A DNA stretch of 64,000 bases from Peltaster fructicola (GCA_001592805.2 CP051141.1:1426001-1490000), one strand, 5' to 3'. Shown: positions 22,515-33,041, counted from the first letter of the stretch. Program-made: numbers and translations. The notes: generated by a model from the letters alone, not told the origin.

Positions 22515-24221
22515 ATGGCGGTAGCAGCCTCACAGCGGGAGGCCGAGCACCTTCGTGGTATCGTTGATATGGGCAGCAATGGCATACGCTTCTCAATCTC
22601 AACATTGCAGCCTCCTACCGCTCGAATCATGCCCACCTTGCACCAGCATCGTGCAGGAATCTCTCTCTACGATGCACAATACTTCACTGATGGTCAGAGA
22701 CAACCAATCGGTGCAGCTACGATCGTGGATGTGGTTACAGCCTTCAAGCAGTTCAAGCAAACATGCCAAGACTTTCGAGTACCAGAAAAGCATATTACAG
22801 TGCTCGCTACAGAGGCAACGAGGACGGCGATAAATTCAGAGGACTTTCGCAAGCAGATCAAAGACCAAACAGGCTGGGACGTTACCATGCTCCCTAAGGA
22901 GGAAGAAGGACGGGTTGGCGCCATGGGAATCGCTAGCTCATTGCCCGAAGCAAGCGGTCTTGTCATGGACCTAGGTGGTGGTAGCACTCAATTGAGCTGG
23001 CTTGTGAAGAAGAGCGATGCCTCCGGCATACAGATGCCAAGTACTGGTGCAGTGAGCATGCCATACGGTGCCGCTGCCATGTCGAGAAGACTAGCGGAAG
23101 CACAAGCTACTGGGAAGCTCGAAGATCTGAAGCAGGAGATCCGCTCGACTGTCAGAGCTGCATACGACAGTTTGAACGTACCCACCGAGCTTCAGCAGCA
23201 AGCAGCCGACAAAGGTGGCTTCTCTCTGTACCTGTCAGGCGGTGGCTTTAGAGGTTGGGGTTATGTTCTCATGAGCCAGCATCGCATTCAACCATACCCG
23301 ATACCAGTGATCAATGGATTCGCTGTCTCTAGATCCGAGTTCCTTGCTACTGACGTCGTACGATCGGCTGCTGTAGCAGCGTTGGACGACGAAGACGATA
23401 ACATATTCCGCGTCTCTGATCGACGAGCATCGCAAGTCCCAGCTGTCGCCCTGCTCGTGACAGCGATTTCGGAAGCCCTCCCACAGATCTCAGAGATACG
23501 ATTCTGTCAAGGTGGCGTCCGTGAAGGCTTTCTTTCAGCTCGCTGACGCCAGAGATCCGCGCTCAACATCCTCTGGTTGTTGCCACGCAACCATTCGACA
23601 GTGCTGCATCATCAGAGCGTGTAGTGGATCTCTTGATGTCAGCATTCCTCCAGAATCCAGTGCAGGCACAAAGATGACTATAAGAGCATATTCAATAGAG
23701 ATCTGTTGGATGCCTTTGCCAATATGATGTTCTACCACTCCAGTCACACTAAAGACATACAGGCATCAGCTGCGCTCCACAGCACAATCACAGGAATCCT
23801 GGCGAGTGTCCACGGCGTTCTACACGAATCTCGCGCCGCCCTTGCCTTGCTGCTTTGTGCTCGATGGGGTGCAGCAGTGCCGCCCAACGATGAGCAACTC
23901 AAGCGCAATCTTGAAGCTTTGGTTGCCTCTGGGATGACTCTGTGGTGGATCAATTACATTGGTGCTGTCGCAAGCTTCATAAGCGCATGCTATCCGGCAG
24001 GTATCGTTCCAGGCACCGAGAAGAGACTGTCATTCCGCACATCCTGGACGAGAGATGCCAAGGGTCGTTCGCAACTAGACCTGCGGATACACATCGATAG
24101 CAGCCAGGATGTCAATGCACTTGCGAAAGATGCGAAGAGCATCGAAAAAGTGGGAAAGCCGAAGAGATGGATAGGAGGTAAGGACGGCGTGGGTCACAAG
24201 GTGACCGCCGAGATTGTATAG
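22515..24221 (+). CDS. Ppx/GppA-type phosphatase, Rtg2-like
   Basis: Actin-fold exopolyphosphatase/guanosine-pentaphosphatase family. The yeast member Rtg2 senses mitochondrial state in retrograde signalling; I cannot tell whether this one does. The ATG at 22515 precedes MAVAASQREAEHLRG, then the phosphate-1 loop GIVDMGSNGIRFSIS, the ATEATRTA motif, VMDLGGGSTQLSW and LYLSGGGFRGWG. The frame breaks near 23533-23535, 23643 and 23673 and then returns to its original phase. Three single-base losses would give ...EGFLFSSLTPEIRAQHP..., the family motif SAIP and then DDYKSIFNRDLLDAFANMMF, a total of about 569 residues. The C-terminal HD-like domain (SASVHGVLHES-type segment, LLLCARWGAAVPPND, YPAGIVPGTEKRLSF) is intact. 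Confidence 0.88.
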
Positions 24222-24425
24222 TCATGTTAATGGTATATCTACTTCAGCAAAGGTTTACTATTCATCTCCCGAGTCGCTGTCGTGTGTGTCGTGGTGCTCT
24301 TCTTTATATTCACTATCATGCGTCGCCTTGCTGCACCAAGCTGATCGCTTCCTGTGTCAGACACACTTTCAGAGTCGTCTCTACCATGCAAAGAATGCGC
24401 AGTTTCGCTCATGTCGGCACATCCT

Positions 24426-26798
24426 CTATGGAGGAGCAGTAGCCTTCTGACTGGCAGCGAATTCCTGATCTAGTTGTGCGTTCGCGCCGTCAACGTCGCT
24501 CGTCCCATCAGTGCTGGATTCCTCGTCAGAGTCAGTAGCTTCAGCATCACTTGTGTCATGGTTGCCAGAAGCACGACCTCTCGCATCTGCGCTATCCTCA
24601 TCAGCCCGATCAGGAGATACAACAGCTCTGTGCTGTAGTGTGTTGCTTTCAGGTCCACCATTCGGCCTGGCAGCGACGATCGTCTCGTCCGCCGTGTGGC
24701 TTGCAGACAACAGTGCTTTAGTCTTGCGAGGTCTGACTGTGGGCGCATACTTGCGCTCCAGCTCTGCACCGCCTGAACGCTCCTTGATCACAGTGCACAG
24801 TTGGTAAGCTGCTTCAGCAGGAGGCAGGTCGTTGAACTGCGGACATTCTGACGAGAAAGCCTCGAAGACTCGCCTTCTAAGCCTCGTGGTGAATCTGCTG
24901 CTTTTGTTCTTCTCTGCACAAATACTCCAAAACGTCATAGGGTCTGCGTATATTGCTCTTCTGTCAGGGATGCAAGTGGCGAGTTCGAGCAGAGCGTCGT
25001 ATGCATCACCTTGACCGAAAGCAGTTTTCCTTTTCTCTTCAGCTCGCTGCTCAAGTGATGATTGCTTTATTGTGCGTGGAAGACTGCGTCTCCGCTTAGT
25101 AGATGTGACCGTGCCAGGCGTTCGTTTGAGCATACTCTGGTATCGCTCGCGGCATTGCTTGGCGCTGCGAGTGCTTCCCATCTTGGTGCTGACAACACTC
25201 CAACCCACTGTTAGCTCTGCATCAACATTCGTAGCAGCGTCGTCCTTTGCCACGAGAAGAAGCTCTTGTACGATGCCATAAAGCTTGTTCTCCTCCTCGA
25301 TGGACCATGGTCCCAGCACAGCATGTTGGCGGCTGACAAAATCACGCCAGCGGTCTCTGCAATCTTCTGCACGGCGACCAACACTAACCGAGATGATGGC
25401 CCATTTGTCTGGACTGACGCTATATGCTCGCCTGAGTGTGCTATCCTCGGCCTCGGTCCAAGGTCCGCGCTGCGCTGTATGGAAGTGCCGTTGACAGTAT
25501 CTGCGTATAGAGGGGAACGATCGACGTGGGATCTGCTCTACGATCAGATCTCTCAGCTCACGCGATAGTGCTGATCGCCAACTTGCAATCTCGCGCTTGA
25601 GCTCTTCTTCACTGATGTTGTGTTTTGAGAGTACTTGCTGGAAGACGTTGTCGATGATACGCTTCTCCTCGATGGAGAACGACCCAGAAGCATGGTCTCG
25701 ACGAGCAGAAGTACTTCCAGGAACAGAACTAGCACCACCGCCCACCGCTTGTGTCTTACTTGCCGACGCAATATGTCCCTGTCTCGCTTTGACGGCCGAA
25801 GAGATCGGGAGTGCTGCAGATCGTGATGCACCAGATGTCGAGTCCTCACCGGCAGATCCTGGCTCTGTGGTCGCAAGTCTGACCGTTTTCATGGGCACAC
25901 TCTGTGTTGCAAGCACTGATCTGCTCAAGCTTGATAACGCAGCTCGCGCACGAGATGATCTTACCGGCTTGTCTACCATAGGCTTCACAGCCTTTGGGCT
26001 CCTCGAAGCCTTGCCCATGACTGCGCTGTTCTTCGCCGAGGGTTCGAGTGCAATCCGAGGCTTTCTAGAGGAGGCCTGGGTCCCAACCTTCACACTGGCC
26101 AGTGACGAGCGCCTGATCTCCTGTGACATGGGCCTTGATTGTTCTTCCAAAGACGACTGTGGTATAACTTCTCGTTCATCAGACTGCAGTCCTGATGGAT
26201 GAAGAGAATGCTCATCGATAACCTCAGCTTCTGGAGGCGAAGAAGGAAGACTCGGTGAGGGTGAACTCTGCATGATTGCGTTCAACGCCAAAGCTGCATT
26301 GAGCTGGTTCGCTGCAGACACAGCTGCCTCGAGAGGTGCGCGAGGTCGTCTGGACGGGCGTTTCCCGGTATAATCATCGTCTGATGGAGGTGACCGCATT
26401 CGAGAAATAGCTCCCTTGGTCGCAGCCTTCGACGACACCACATGGCTGTGATCATTGTGTCCATGCTTGGCATGTCTGCTCACGTTGTTTGACTTCTTGC
26501 CTGACCCCTTCGTTACACGCTGCGCGATCCCTTGAGCAACTTCTGCAGTGCGACTGATCGCCTCTTCCTCGTCTGTGCCAGTCTTTCGCCGCTTTGTCCG
26601 TTTGCTCGTCTTCACAAGTGTCTCTGGAATCTCTACATGCTCTTCTTCGACTCCATTCACCGCTAGCTCTAGTTCGAACTCAGGTCGGCCTCGCTTTCTG
26701 CGCGGCCTTGATGGAGTATCGATAGCGGTGTCTCGAGTAATGACCGGACGATATGGCGCGTTCTTGCTCGGTCCTGAAGACTTCATCTGGAAGGCCAT
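24426..26798 (-). CDS. Myb/SANT DNA-binding protein, Reb1/TTF1-like
   Basis: A likely nuclear protein of about 790 residues. The first in-frame ATG is at 26798. The frame is open slightly further upstream but lacks an ATG there. The N-terminal half is disordered with several basic clusters (RPRRKRGRPEFE, KTSKRTKRRKTG). The DNA-binding part lies around residues 430-600: a helical lead (IIDNVFQQVLSKHNISEEEL), a first Myb repeat RGPWTEAEDSTLRRAY...KWAIISVSVGRRAEDCRDRW and a second GPWSIEEENKLYGIVQELL...WSVVSTKMGSTRSAKQCRERY. This arrangement is that of Reb1/TTF1/DMTF-type factors that terminate RNA polymerase I or bind promoters. The C-terminus is acidic and Ser/Asp-rich. The exact orthologue is not settled. 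Confidence 0.85.
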   Translation of the reverse strand: MAFQMKSSGPSKNAPYRPVITRDTAIDTPSRPRRKRGRPEFELELAVNGVEEEHVEIPETLVKTSKRTKRRKTGTDEEEAISRTAEVAQGIAQRVTKGSGKKSNNVSRHAKHGHNDHSHVVSSKAATKGAISRMRSPPSDDDYTGKRPSRRPRAPLEAAVSAANQLNAALALNAIMQSSPSPSLPSSPPEAEVIDEHSLHPSGLQSDEREVIPQSSLEEQSRPMSQEIRRSSLASVKVGTQASSRKPRIALEPSAKNSAVMGKASRSPKAVKPMVDKPVRSSRARAALSSLSRSVLATQSVPMKTVRLATTEPGSAGEDSTSGASRSAALPISSAVKARQGHIASASKTQAVGGGASSVPGSTSARRDHASGSFSIEEKRIIDNVFQQVLSKHNISEEELKREIASWRSALSRELRDLIVEQIPRRSFPSIRRYCQRHFHTAQRGPWTEAEDSTLRRAYSVSPDKWAIISVSVGRRAEDCRDRWRDFVSRQHAVLGPWSIEEENKLYGIVQELLLVAKDDAATNVDAELTVGWSVVSTKMGSTRSAKQCRERYQSMLKRTPGTVTSTKRRRSLPRTIKQSSLEQRAEEKRKTAFGQGDAYDALLELATCIPDRRAIYADPMTFWSICAEKNKSSRFTTRLRRRVFEAFSSECPQFNDLPPAEAAYQLCTVIKERSGGAELERKYAPTVRPRKTKALLSASHTADETIVAARPNGGPESNTLQHRAVVSPDRADEDSADARGRASGNHDTSDAEATDSDEESSTDGTSDVDGANAQLDQEFAASQKATAPP

Positions 26799-27391
26799 GC
26801 TGTCCGTCTTCCGGCGTGATCTCGTAAAGCTTTCATGACCGATCGCCACAGAGATGTGAAGAGTCGATGAAGGTCATAAATCCGACTATCGTCTCTAGGC
26901 TTGTCCCAAAGAGTGAAATCCTGGTTGTGTTGCAGCCGAACAAAAAAAGTCAGCGGTCGAAAGCAGATCAGGCAATCGTCGTGTTATGAGCGTGATGCAC
27001 CAGTTAAGTATGCCGCAGCGACTAGACTGCCTGAGAGTCTAGCTCCGAGCCTCGAAGTCCTTTGGGGATGCAATCAACGATATGTCGTGTTGGTGGTGGT
27101 CGCGTTCGAGTATGTGTTAGTTCTGGCAATAGATCTGCATGGTGACGGAGACGCACGGATCAGCTTTGGTTATCCTTACGACTCTCCCGGATCTTGCTCA
27201 TACCATCACTACAACACGACAATCTGCAAGCAAGTCAGGCAAGTGTTTCTCGTACTCCAAGGGCTGATCCGAACCCGCTGGACTGGCAGTGGACCTCACA
27301 AGATTTGCGTCGCTGCACTATCTGACTTCTGCGGCGAAAGTCAATTCATACTCCGACAGAATCGTGCACACTTGGCAGAAGAGCGATTGCC
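26799..27391. other. Divergent promoter region
   Basis: A 593-bp gap between the Myb gene (minus) and the membrane protein gene (plus). An open frame at 26901-27509 overlaps the next gene in another frame and has no protein-like content. Confidence 0.45.
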
Positions 27392-28119
27392 ATGGCTATT
27401 CAGGAAGAACACGAGCTTGACGAGTACCAAGATGGGGACCAGCAATTCCCACCTCCACAGGAACGAGAGGACGACGACAGTAAGGATCAACATGCTTCAT
27501 ATTATCTAAACATCAAGGCACATTGGGGATTGCCACGCCTAGTAGAGACCATCATATTCTACAACTTCGCCATTCTTGGATGGGGCTGCCTCATAGCCGC
27601 AGCAGCCATCGCGCCGTATCTACGCACAAATTCTGTGCCATTCATAGTTACGATCACTCTTGGATTCGTCTTCCACTGGTCAGCATGGTTTCAGACAGCA
27701 TTCGCCATGTTCCAACGGGCGAGCTGGAGACGGGAGGAGACACTCGTTGAGAGAGTACAGTTCTTGTTCTTTGCTATTCGATTACAACGACTCATGATTG
27801 TAAGTACGTCCAACTCGGGAGAACTACCACTAATCCTGCCTCAGCCAACGGCGGTCATCTGCCTTGTCACCTTTATACAGGCATATGCACGACGACACGA
27901 GTTCCATATGATCACATACTGGCTTCTCTTCTTGCTCATGTTCATCGTAAACACTGTCTTTGCGGTCATGAACGCTTACAACAACATTACATGGTCAGTT
28001 CCATCGCTTCTATCTGGGAATACCTAAGGCTGACCATCATTAGGGAGGCTGACCGTTTGTGGTTTAACGACAATGTAGACGGCATACCCAAAGTTATTGT
28101 TGCAATACTCGGCGTGTAG
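27392..28119 (+). CDS. Small multi-pass membrane protein of unknown function
   Basis: There are three exons: 27392-27799, 27845-27993 and 28044-28119. Intron 1 (GTAAGT...CTCAG, 45 nt) is a multiple of three without stops, so retention would also be readable. Intron 2 (GTCAGT...CATTAG) joins NNIT to WEADRLWFNDN. The protein is about 210 residues. A 45-residue acidic cytosolic-type head is followed by four hydrophobic segments: IIFYNFAILGWGCLIAAAAI, FIVTITLGFVFHWSAWFQ, PTAVICLVTFIQAY and TYWLLFLLMFIVNTVFAVM. I do not recognise the family. The 3' end is 208 bp from RAD54 on the same strand. Confidence 0.75.
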
Positions 28120-28206
28120 CATTTACAAGTATACTTATACCACGTCAGTCATCTCGTTGTGCAAAGTCGTTGAGAATATGAGGCATATAAGCAGATCACG
28201 TGCGGG

Positions 28207-28220
28207 CGCGCCATGGCGCG
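28207..28220. promoter_or_regulatory. 14-bp GC-rich perfect palindrome upstream of RAD54
   Basis: CGCGCCATGGCGCG is self-complementary and sits 108 bp before the RAD54 start, in a short CG-rich island (28201-28250) that also holds an ACGCGT box. Confidence 0.35.
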
Positions 28221-28229
28221 TTTTAGGCG

Positions 28230-28235
28230 ACGCGT
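28230..28235. promoter_or_regulatory. MCB-type box ACGCGT
   Basis: ACGCGT is the MluI cell-cycle box bound by MBF in yeasts, which drives G1/S genes including DNA repair genes. It lies 93 bp upstream of the RAD54 ATG. A 6-bp match is expected by chance many times in 64 kb, so only its position makes it interesting. Confidence 0.35.
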
Positions 28236-28327
28236 ATGACACGCGCTATCACAGATCCACGATCTCAATAGTTGACACTTGCCACCCTCGCTGATCGATA
28301 ACACAACATTGCTCGCTTGCATTTGGC

Positions 28328-30763
28328 ATGGCTGTCGCTGTTGGCAAGGAGAACATTGCGCCTCACAAGCCTCGTGCTCGACTCTACGGTGGTACACCGC
28401 AATCCGCAGAGCGCCTCAGCAAACCGTTTAGGTGTCCTGGTTCGAGTGTGGCAAGGACTAGTGTGGCAAGGACATCAGACAAACCAGCTCGCAAGCGACG
28501 AAAGGTGGACTACTGTGACGGAGATTCGAGCATTGAAGACAACAGGCCCTACTCGAACGACGATCGCCTGGCCCTCGCCACACGAGACGCCAACCGTTTC
28601 CCAGTCTTCAAACCCCGAGACAAGGAATCTGCATTTCGCGCACGCTTCTCTGTTCCACTGAAAAATCGAGACGTCACAGCCTACAATGCAGCCCGACCGC
28701 CACCACTGCTCGGCCTTCGCCAGGGCACAGTCTTCGTCGCTAAGCCACTTCACGATCCTAGTGGTGAATTTGCGATTGTCCTGTACGATCCGACTGTTGA
28801 CGACAAAGTGGTAGTGCCAGAAGAAGATCAAGCCAAGAAGGAGACCGAAGGGAAAGAGAAGCCGAAACTGGACGAGCCACTCATGCACAAGAGCCTGGCA
28901 GATATACTTGGCATCAAGAAGAAGGTGGACACTGGCAACCCTCGAGTGCCGGTTGTGATTGATCCTCGACTTACGAAGGTTCTCCGTCCGCATCAGGTCG
29001 AAGGTGTAAAGTTCCTATATCGAGCGACGACCGGCATGATCGACGAGAAGGCCAATGGCTGCATTATGGCCGATGAGATGGGACTGGGCAAGACCTTGCA
29101 GTGCATCACGTTGATGTGGACTCTCCTCAAGCAATCACCAGATGCTGGCAAGAGCACAATACAGAAATGTGTCATTGCATGTCCTTCATCGCTGGTCCGC
29201 AACTGGGCTAACGAGCTGGTCAAGTGGCTTGGCAAAGACGCCGTCGTACCGTTCGCCATTGATGGCAAGGCTACTAAGGAGGAGTTGACACTGCAACTTC
29301 GTCAATGGGGCTCTGCTACAGGTCGTGCTGTCACTCGGCCGGTGCTCATCGTATCTTACGAGACTCTCCGCCTCAACACTGCCGAGCTGGCTAACATCCC
29401 AATCGGACTCATGCTATGTGATGAAGGTCACAGGCTCAAGAATGGCGAGTCACAAACGTTTGAGGCTCTCACTTCGCTCAACGTGAAGCGCCGTGTCATT
29501 CTCTCTGGTACCCCTATACAAAACGACCTCTCAGAGTACTTCTCGTTACTCAACTTTGCCAATCCGGGCTATCTTGGCACTCGTCTGGATTTTCGCAAGC
29601 AGTTCGAGCTTGCCATCCTGCGTGGACGAGATGCTGATGCTTCAGAAGCAGACATGCAGAAAGGCAACGAACGACTTGCAGAACTCCTCACACTGGTCAA
29701 CAAGTTCATCATACGCAGGACAAATGACATCCTTTCGAAGTACTTGCCTGTCAAGTATGAGCATGTCGTGTTCTGCAACACCGCGCCCTTCCAGCTGGAC
29801 CTCTACAACTACTTCATTCGATCACCAGATATTCGCGCTCTGCTGCGTGGCAAAGGTTGTCAGCCTTTGAAAGCCATCAACGTCCTCAAAAAGCTTTGCA
29901 ATCACCCTGACCTTCTCAATCTACCTGAAGATCTGCCTGGTTGTGAGGAGCATTTTCCTGCAGACTTTGTACCCAAAGATCAACGTGGCCGCGCCCGAGA
30001 CGTCAAACCGTGGTATTCCGGAAAGATGCAAGTCCTTGATCGCATGCTCGCAAGGATACGTCACGACACCAATGACAAGATCGTATTGATATCCAACTAT
30101 ACACAGACGCTCGACATATTCGAACAGCTCTGCCGTGATCGCAAATACGGTTCGCTGCGCCTTGACGGTACAATGGCTGTGAACAAGCGACAGAAGCTCG
30201 TTGACAAATTCAACAACCCGGAAGGAGAGGAGTTTGTCTTCCTCTTGTCGTCGAGAGCTGGCGGTTGTGGTCTCAACTTGATTGGTGCTAATCGACTGGT
30301 CCTCTTCGATCCTGATTGGAATCCAGCCAGTGATCAGCAGGCTCTGGCACGAGTGTGGCGTGACGGACAGAAGAAGGATTGCTTCGTGTATCGATTCATT
30401 GCCACAGGAACCATCGAGGAGAAGATCTTCCAGCGACAATCACACAAGCAATCATTGTCGTCTTGCGTTGTGGACAGTGCTGAAGACGTGGAGCGTCACT
30501 TCTCACTTGATTCACTGCGAGAGCTCTTCCAGTACAATGCTAAGACGACTAGCGATACTCACGACACTTTCAAGTGTAAGCGATGCAAGGACGGCAAGCA
30601 GACCATCAAGGCTCCTGCTATGCTCTACGGTGACACGAGCACTTGGAATCACTTCACGAATGACGGCGTAGATGGACCAATGGGGAAGATACAAGACTTG
30701 TTGCTACGGCAGGAGACCACGGAGAAGGACGTCAGTGCTGTTTTCCAGTATATCAGCCACTGA
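28328..30763 (+). CDS. RAD54: Rad54, SNF2-family recombination translocase
   Basis: DNA-dependent ATPase that works with Rad51 in homologous recombination. It is a single intronless exon of 811 residues. The N-terminus has the basic patch KPARKRRKVDYC. The SNF2 core starts at LRPHQVEGVKFLY and has Walker A DEMGLGKTLQ, the DEGHRLKN box (motif II) and LSGTPIQNDLSEYFSLLNF. The second lobe has KIVLISNYTQTLDIF, LLSSRAGGCGLNLIGANRL and the arginine-finger region ARVWRDGQKKDCFVYRF. The Rad54-specific zinc-binding end includes FKCKRCKDGK. No frame break was found over 2.4 kb. Confidence 0.97.
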   Translation: MAVAVGKENIAPHKPRARLYGGTPQSAERLSKPFRCPGSSVARTSVARTSDKPARKRRKVDYCDGDSSIEDNRPYSNDDRLALATRDANRFPVFKPRDKESAFRARFSVPLKNRDVTAYNAARPPPLLGLRQGTVFVAKPLHDPSGEFAIVLYDPTVDDKVVVPEEDQAKKETEGKEKPKLDEPLMHKSLADILGIKKKVDTGNPRVPVVIDPRLTKVLRPHQVEGVKFLYRATTGMIDEKANGCIMADEMGLGKTLQCITLMWTLLKQSPDAGKSTIQKCVIACPSSLVRNWANELVKWLGKDAVVPFAIDGKATKEELTLQLRQWGSATGRAVTRPVLIVSYETLRLNTAELANIPIGLMLCDEGHRLKNGESQTFEALTSLNVKRRVILSGTPIQNDLSEYFSLLNFANPGYLGTRLDFRKQFELAILRGRDADASEADMQKGNERLAELLTLVNKFIIRRTNDILSKYLPVKYEHVVFCNTAPFQLDLYNYFIRSPDIRALLRGKGCQPLKAINVLKKLCNHPDLLNLPEDLPGCEEHFPADFVPKDQRGRARDVKPWYSGKMQVLDRMLARIRHDTNDKIVLISNYTQTLDIFEQLCRDRKYGSLRLDGTMAVNKRQKLVDKFNNPEGEEFVFLLSSRAGGCGLNLIGANRLVLFDPDWNPASDQQALARVWRDGQKKDCFVYRFIATGTIEEKIFQRQSHKQSLSSCVVDSAEDVERHFSLDSLRELFQYNAKTTSDTHDTFKCKRCKDGKQTIKAPAMLYGDTSTWNHFTNDGVDGPMGKIQDLLLRQETTEKDVSAVFQYISH

Positions 30764-31134
30764 GCACCTCATACATCCTTCGTAAGTAGTGCGGAAGCAT
30801 TACTAGATAGTGGATGTAGCAACGACCTGTCATGAATGCTATCGCTCATACGACTACTTGTCATTTGTCAAGTATCGGAGACTGTACATGTGATCATATT
30901 GTCGTGGATTCGCAGCGAACATTACTCAATTCGGAGAGTGCCAAGACTTCTCATGTGAACACATATGAATGCGCAGACATTCACTTGAATCGCTTGGGCG
31001 GTTCACTTGACAACCACACGTGCTCAGACAGACCACAGCAGCTACATATACCACATTAGTCCGCCATCACAACGATCGATGTCACATCGCCACAGTCTTT
31101 ACGCACCACTGGGCTCAAGGCTGTGGACTGTACA
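30764..31134. other. Gap after RAD54
   Basis: A 371-bp gap with no gene-like frame. It should contain the RAD54 3' end and the promoter of the next gene. Confidence 0.45.
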
Positions 31135-31929
31135 ATGTCTACCGAGCTCAAAGAAGTTATGGCTACCGAGCCGCGCAAACCACTGAGTCAACGACAGGAC
31201 ATGCTCCAAACTATAACATTCATCGTCAAGGATATTCAGCAACTCTCCACCGAAGCTGGTTTCATCAAGCCCTTTCCACGCTCCAAGCTGCGAAACAAGG
31301 ACAGTAGGAAAGAATGTCCAGAGACATTCCTACACTTGCTACCAGGAGAGTTACGCAACCGCATCTATAGAATCATTGGCTTTCCCTCAAAGCGTCAGCA
31401 CCTCGACGATATCAAGGAGCCATTCCTTGCTCAGGCCATTCCTTCTTTGCGCCCAGAGATACTCGCCATGCTCTTCGCTGAAGCGACATTCGAAGTCGAT
31501 ACTTACAGCGAGCTTATGGTGCATTCCTCGTACATAGCGCCACAGCGAGCAAAGTTCCGTGGTGGTCGCTACGGTACAGGTACACTCAAGCTTGTGCAAG
31601 ACAACTGGATTCGCAAAGCAGACCAGCTTGCAGTCAGATTCCACCATGTCCACATACAGGTTAGGGAAATGGACGGCAGTAAGATCTGCCTTATCGTGCT
31701 GAACAACACTCGCGGAACCAAACGCAATGGACCTCGCATGTCTGTGCAGAGTGTCACCTCTCAGCATCTCAAAAGTCGACTCAGAGACGCCAAAGACATG
31801 GCTCTGAAATATGTTCGAGAGCTTCGCAAGGACAAGGACCATCCAGGCTTCGCACTGGTGCACCTCGAGAAGATTGCTGAGTACTTCAAGGACCCCGACA
31901 CCGTTTCCTGGAAGACTAAAGCAGGCTGA
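31135..31929 (+). CDS. Unknown protein with fungal LPxELRNRIY motif
   Basis: A single exon of 264 residues with ATG at 31135 (the frame extends 12 bases upstream without an ATG). The segment TFLHLLPGELRNRIYRIIGF matches the short helical motif that opens a large lineage-expanded group of Dothideomycete and Leotiomycete proteins, often loosely called F-box-like. The later parts (LAQAIPSLRPEILAMLFAEATFEVDTYSE) also fit that group. No catalytic motif is seen. The function is unknown. Confidence 0.72.
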   Translation: MSTELKEVMATEPRKPLSQRQDMLQTITFIVKDIQQLSTEAGFIKPFPRSKLRNKDSRKECPETFLHLLPGELRNRIYRIIGFPSKRQHLDDIKEPFLAQAIPSLRPEILAMLFAEATFEVDTYSELMVHSSYIAPQRAKFRGGRYGTGTLKLVQDNWIRKADQLAVRFHHVHIQVREMDGSKICLIVLNNTRGTKRNGPRMSVQSVTSQHLKSRLRDAKDMALKYVRELRKDKDHPGFALVHLEKIAEYFKDPDTVSWKTKAG

Positions 31930-32063
31930 AAGACGTATTGCCTTGACTGAGTCATCTACCTGCGAGATGAGATAATCGACATACCATGCAGAAGCCTGCT
32001 GCCTGGCTGGACGAAGCATGAGCCTTGTTCTGCGTTCGAAAGGGTTGTGCGGCCGTATGCTTT

Positions 32064-33041
32064 TCAGCCATCCTCCAGATGTACACCATTATCATCGACT
32101 GCCTTGGTAGTTTTCGTAGTAAATGCAGAAGCAACACTACTCACACCTTTGGCAGCAAGGTTGAGACCTTGAAAGCGTGATTCAGAAAGTCGCTTGCCAG
32201 CGTTCACACTCTCGACGATCCAATCGGCGGTGACGAACTTGATGCCTTTGCCACCAACCCGTGTAATCTCTTTGTGTATCTTGCTTCCTGCTAAACCACC
32301 GCCACAGCTGCCAGCTCCACTTGTACGTCCGACAATGACATGGGTGATTGAGCGTCGACCGAATGCAACGCTTGTATGAGCGCCATGGGTGCTAAGTAGG
32401 TATTTGAGCTTGTGGTCTGATATCAACGGCGCGGTTGATCCGTTGATGTAGATTGTCAAGCCAGCGAAGATCTGCGGTACTGGCTTCTGTACTGCTGAGG
32501 TATTGCTATATCCAGCATTGCAGATAGATGTGCCCAAGTCGACCTTACTTTTCAACGCAAGAGGTTCAATCTCGAGATCTTGCCTGTCTTCGTGGCTTGT
32601 CCAACTGGTCTCTCGTATGGTGCCATCCTGATTTCGAAAAGGCGTGAATGGGTTGACAACGCCAGTAGGCTTGAGATCCTCAGACACTTCTAGCTTTGCC
32701 TTTTTTGCAGGTCGTTCGACATTCTTGTTCACCTTCATACTGTCCCATATGCTTTGCTGACCTCCAGTACGCAGGCCACTGGCGCCTCTTGCCCAGCCGC
32801 CGTTCTCCAGCCTGCCATCTTTGCCAAAGTCCTCGCTACCTGCTCCAACAGTGTCTGAGACTCTCTTGCCACCACCAGAACCTGATGTGTACTGCTCTCG
32901 AAGTTTCAGGTTTCTGGAGGACCGCCATGACGTACTTCCAGCAAGGCGGCTGTCTGCCCTCTGATGACCAGTCGCAGATGAGTTGAAGGGATCAAAGATC
33001 GACTTTGTCGGCTTTGCAGCTGTGGGTGAACTGCCCGGCAT
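32064..33041 (-). CDS. BRCT-domain protein
   Basis: A single exon of 325 residues from ATG 33041. The first 170 residues are disordered and basic/Ser-rich with an NLS-like patch (ERPAKKAKLE). A BRCT domain follows at about residues 190-295: QIFAGLTIYINGSTAPLISD, HKLKYLLSTHGAHTSV, ITHVIVGRTS, KGIKFVTADWIVESVNAGKR with the diagnostic Trp. BRCT folds bind phosphopeptides or DNA in damage responses. The layout, one BRCT after a short basic tail, recalls the N-terminus of Rev1, but no polymerase domain follows, so I keep the name general. Confidence 0.82.
   Translation of the reverse strand: MPGSSPTAAKPTKSIFDPFNSSATGHQRADSRLAGSTSWRSSRNLKLREQYTSGSGGGKRVSDTVGAGSEDFGKDGRLENGGWARGASGLRTGGQQSIWDSMKVNKNVERPAKKAKLEVSEDLKPTGVVNPFTPFRNQDGTIRETSWTSHEDRQDLEIEPLALKSKVDLGTSICNAGYSNTSAVQKPVPQIFAGLTIYINGSTAPLISDHKLKYLLSTHGAHTSVAFGRRSITHVIVGRTSGAGSCGGGLAGSKIHKEITRVGGKGIKFVTADWIVESVNAGKRLSESRFQGLNLAAKGVSSVASAFTTKTTKAVDDNGVHLEDG

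Noticed and set aside
26901-27509. 202-codon plus-strand open frame
   Set aside because: It overlaps the start of the membrane-protein gene in another frame and lacks any domain.
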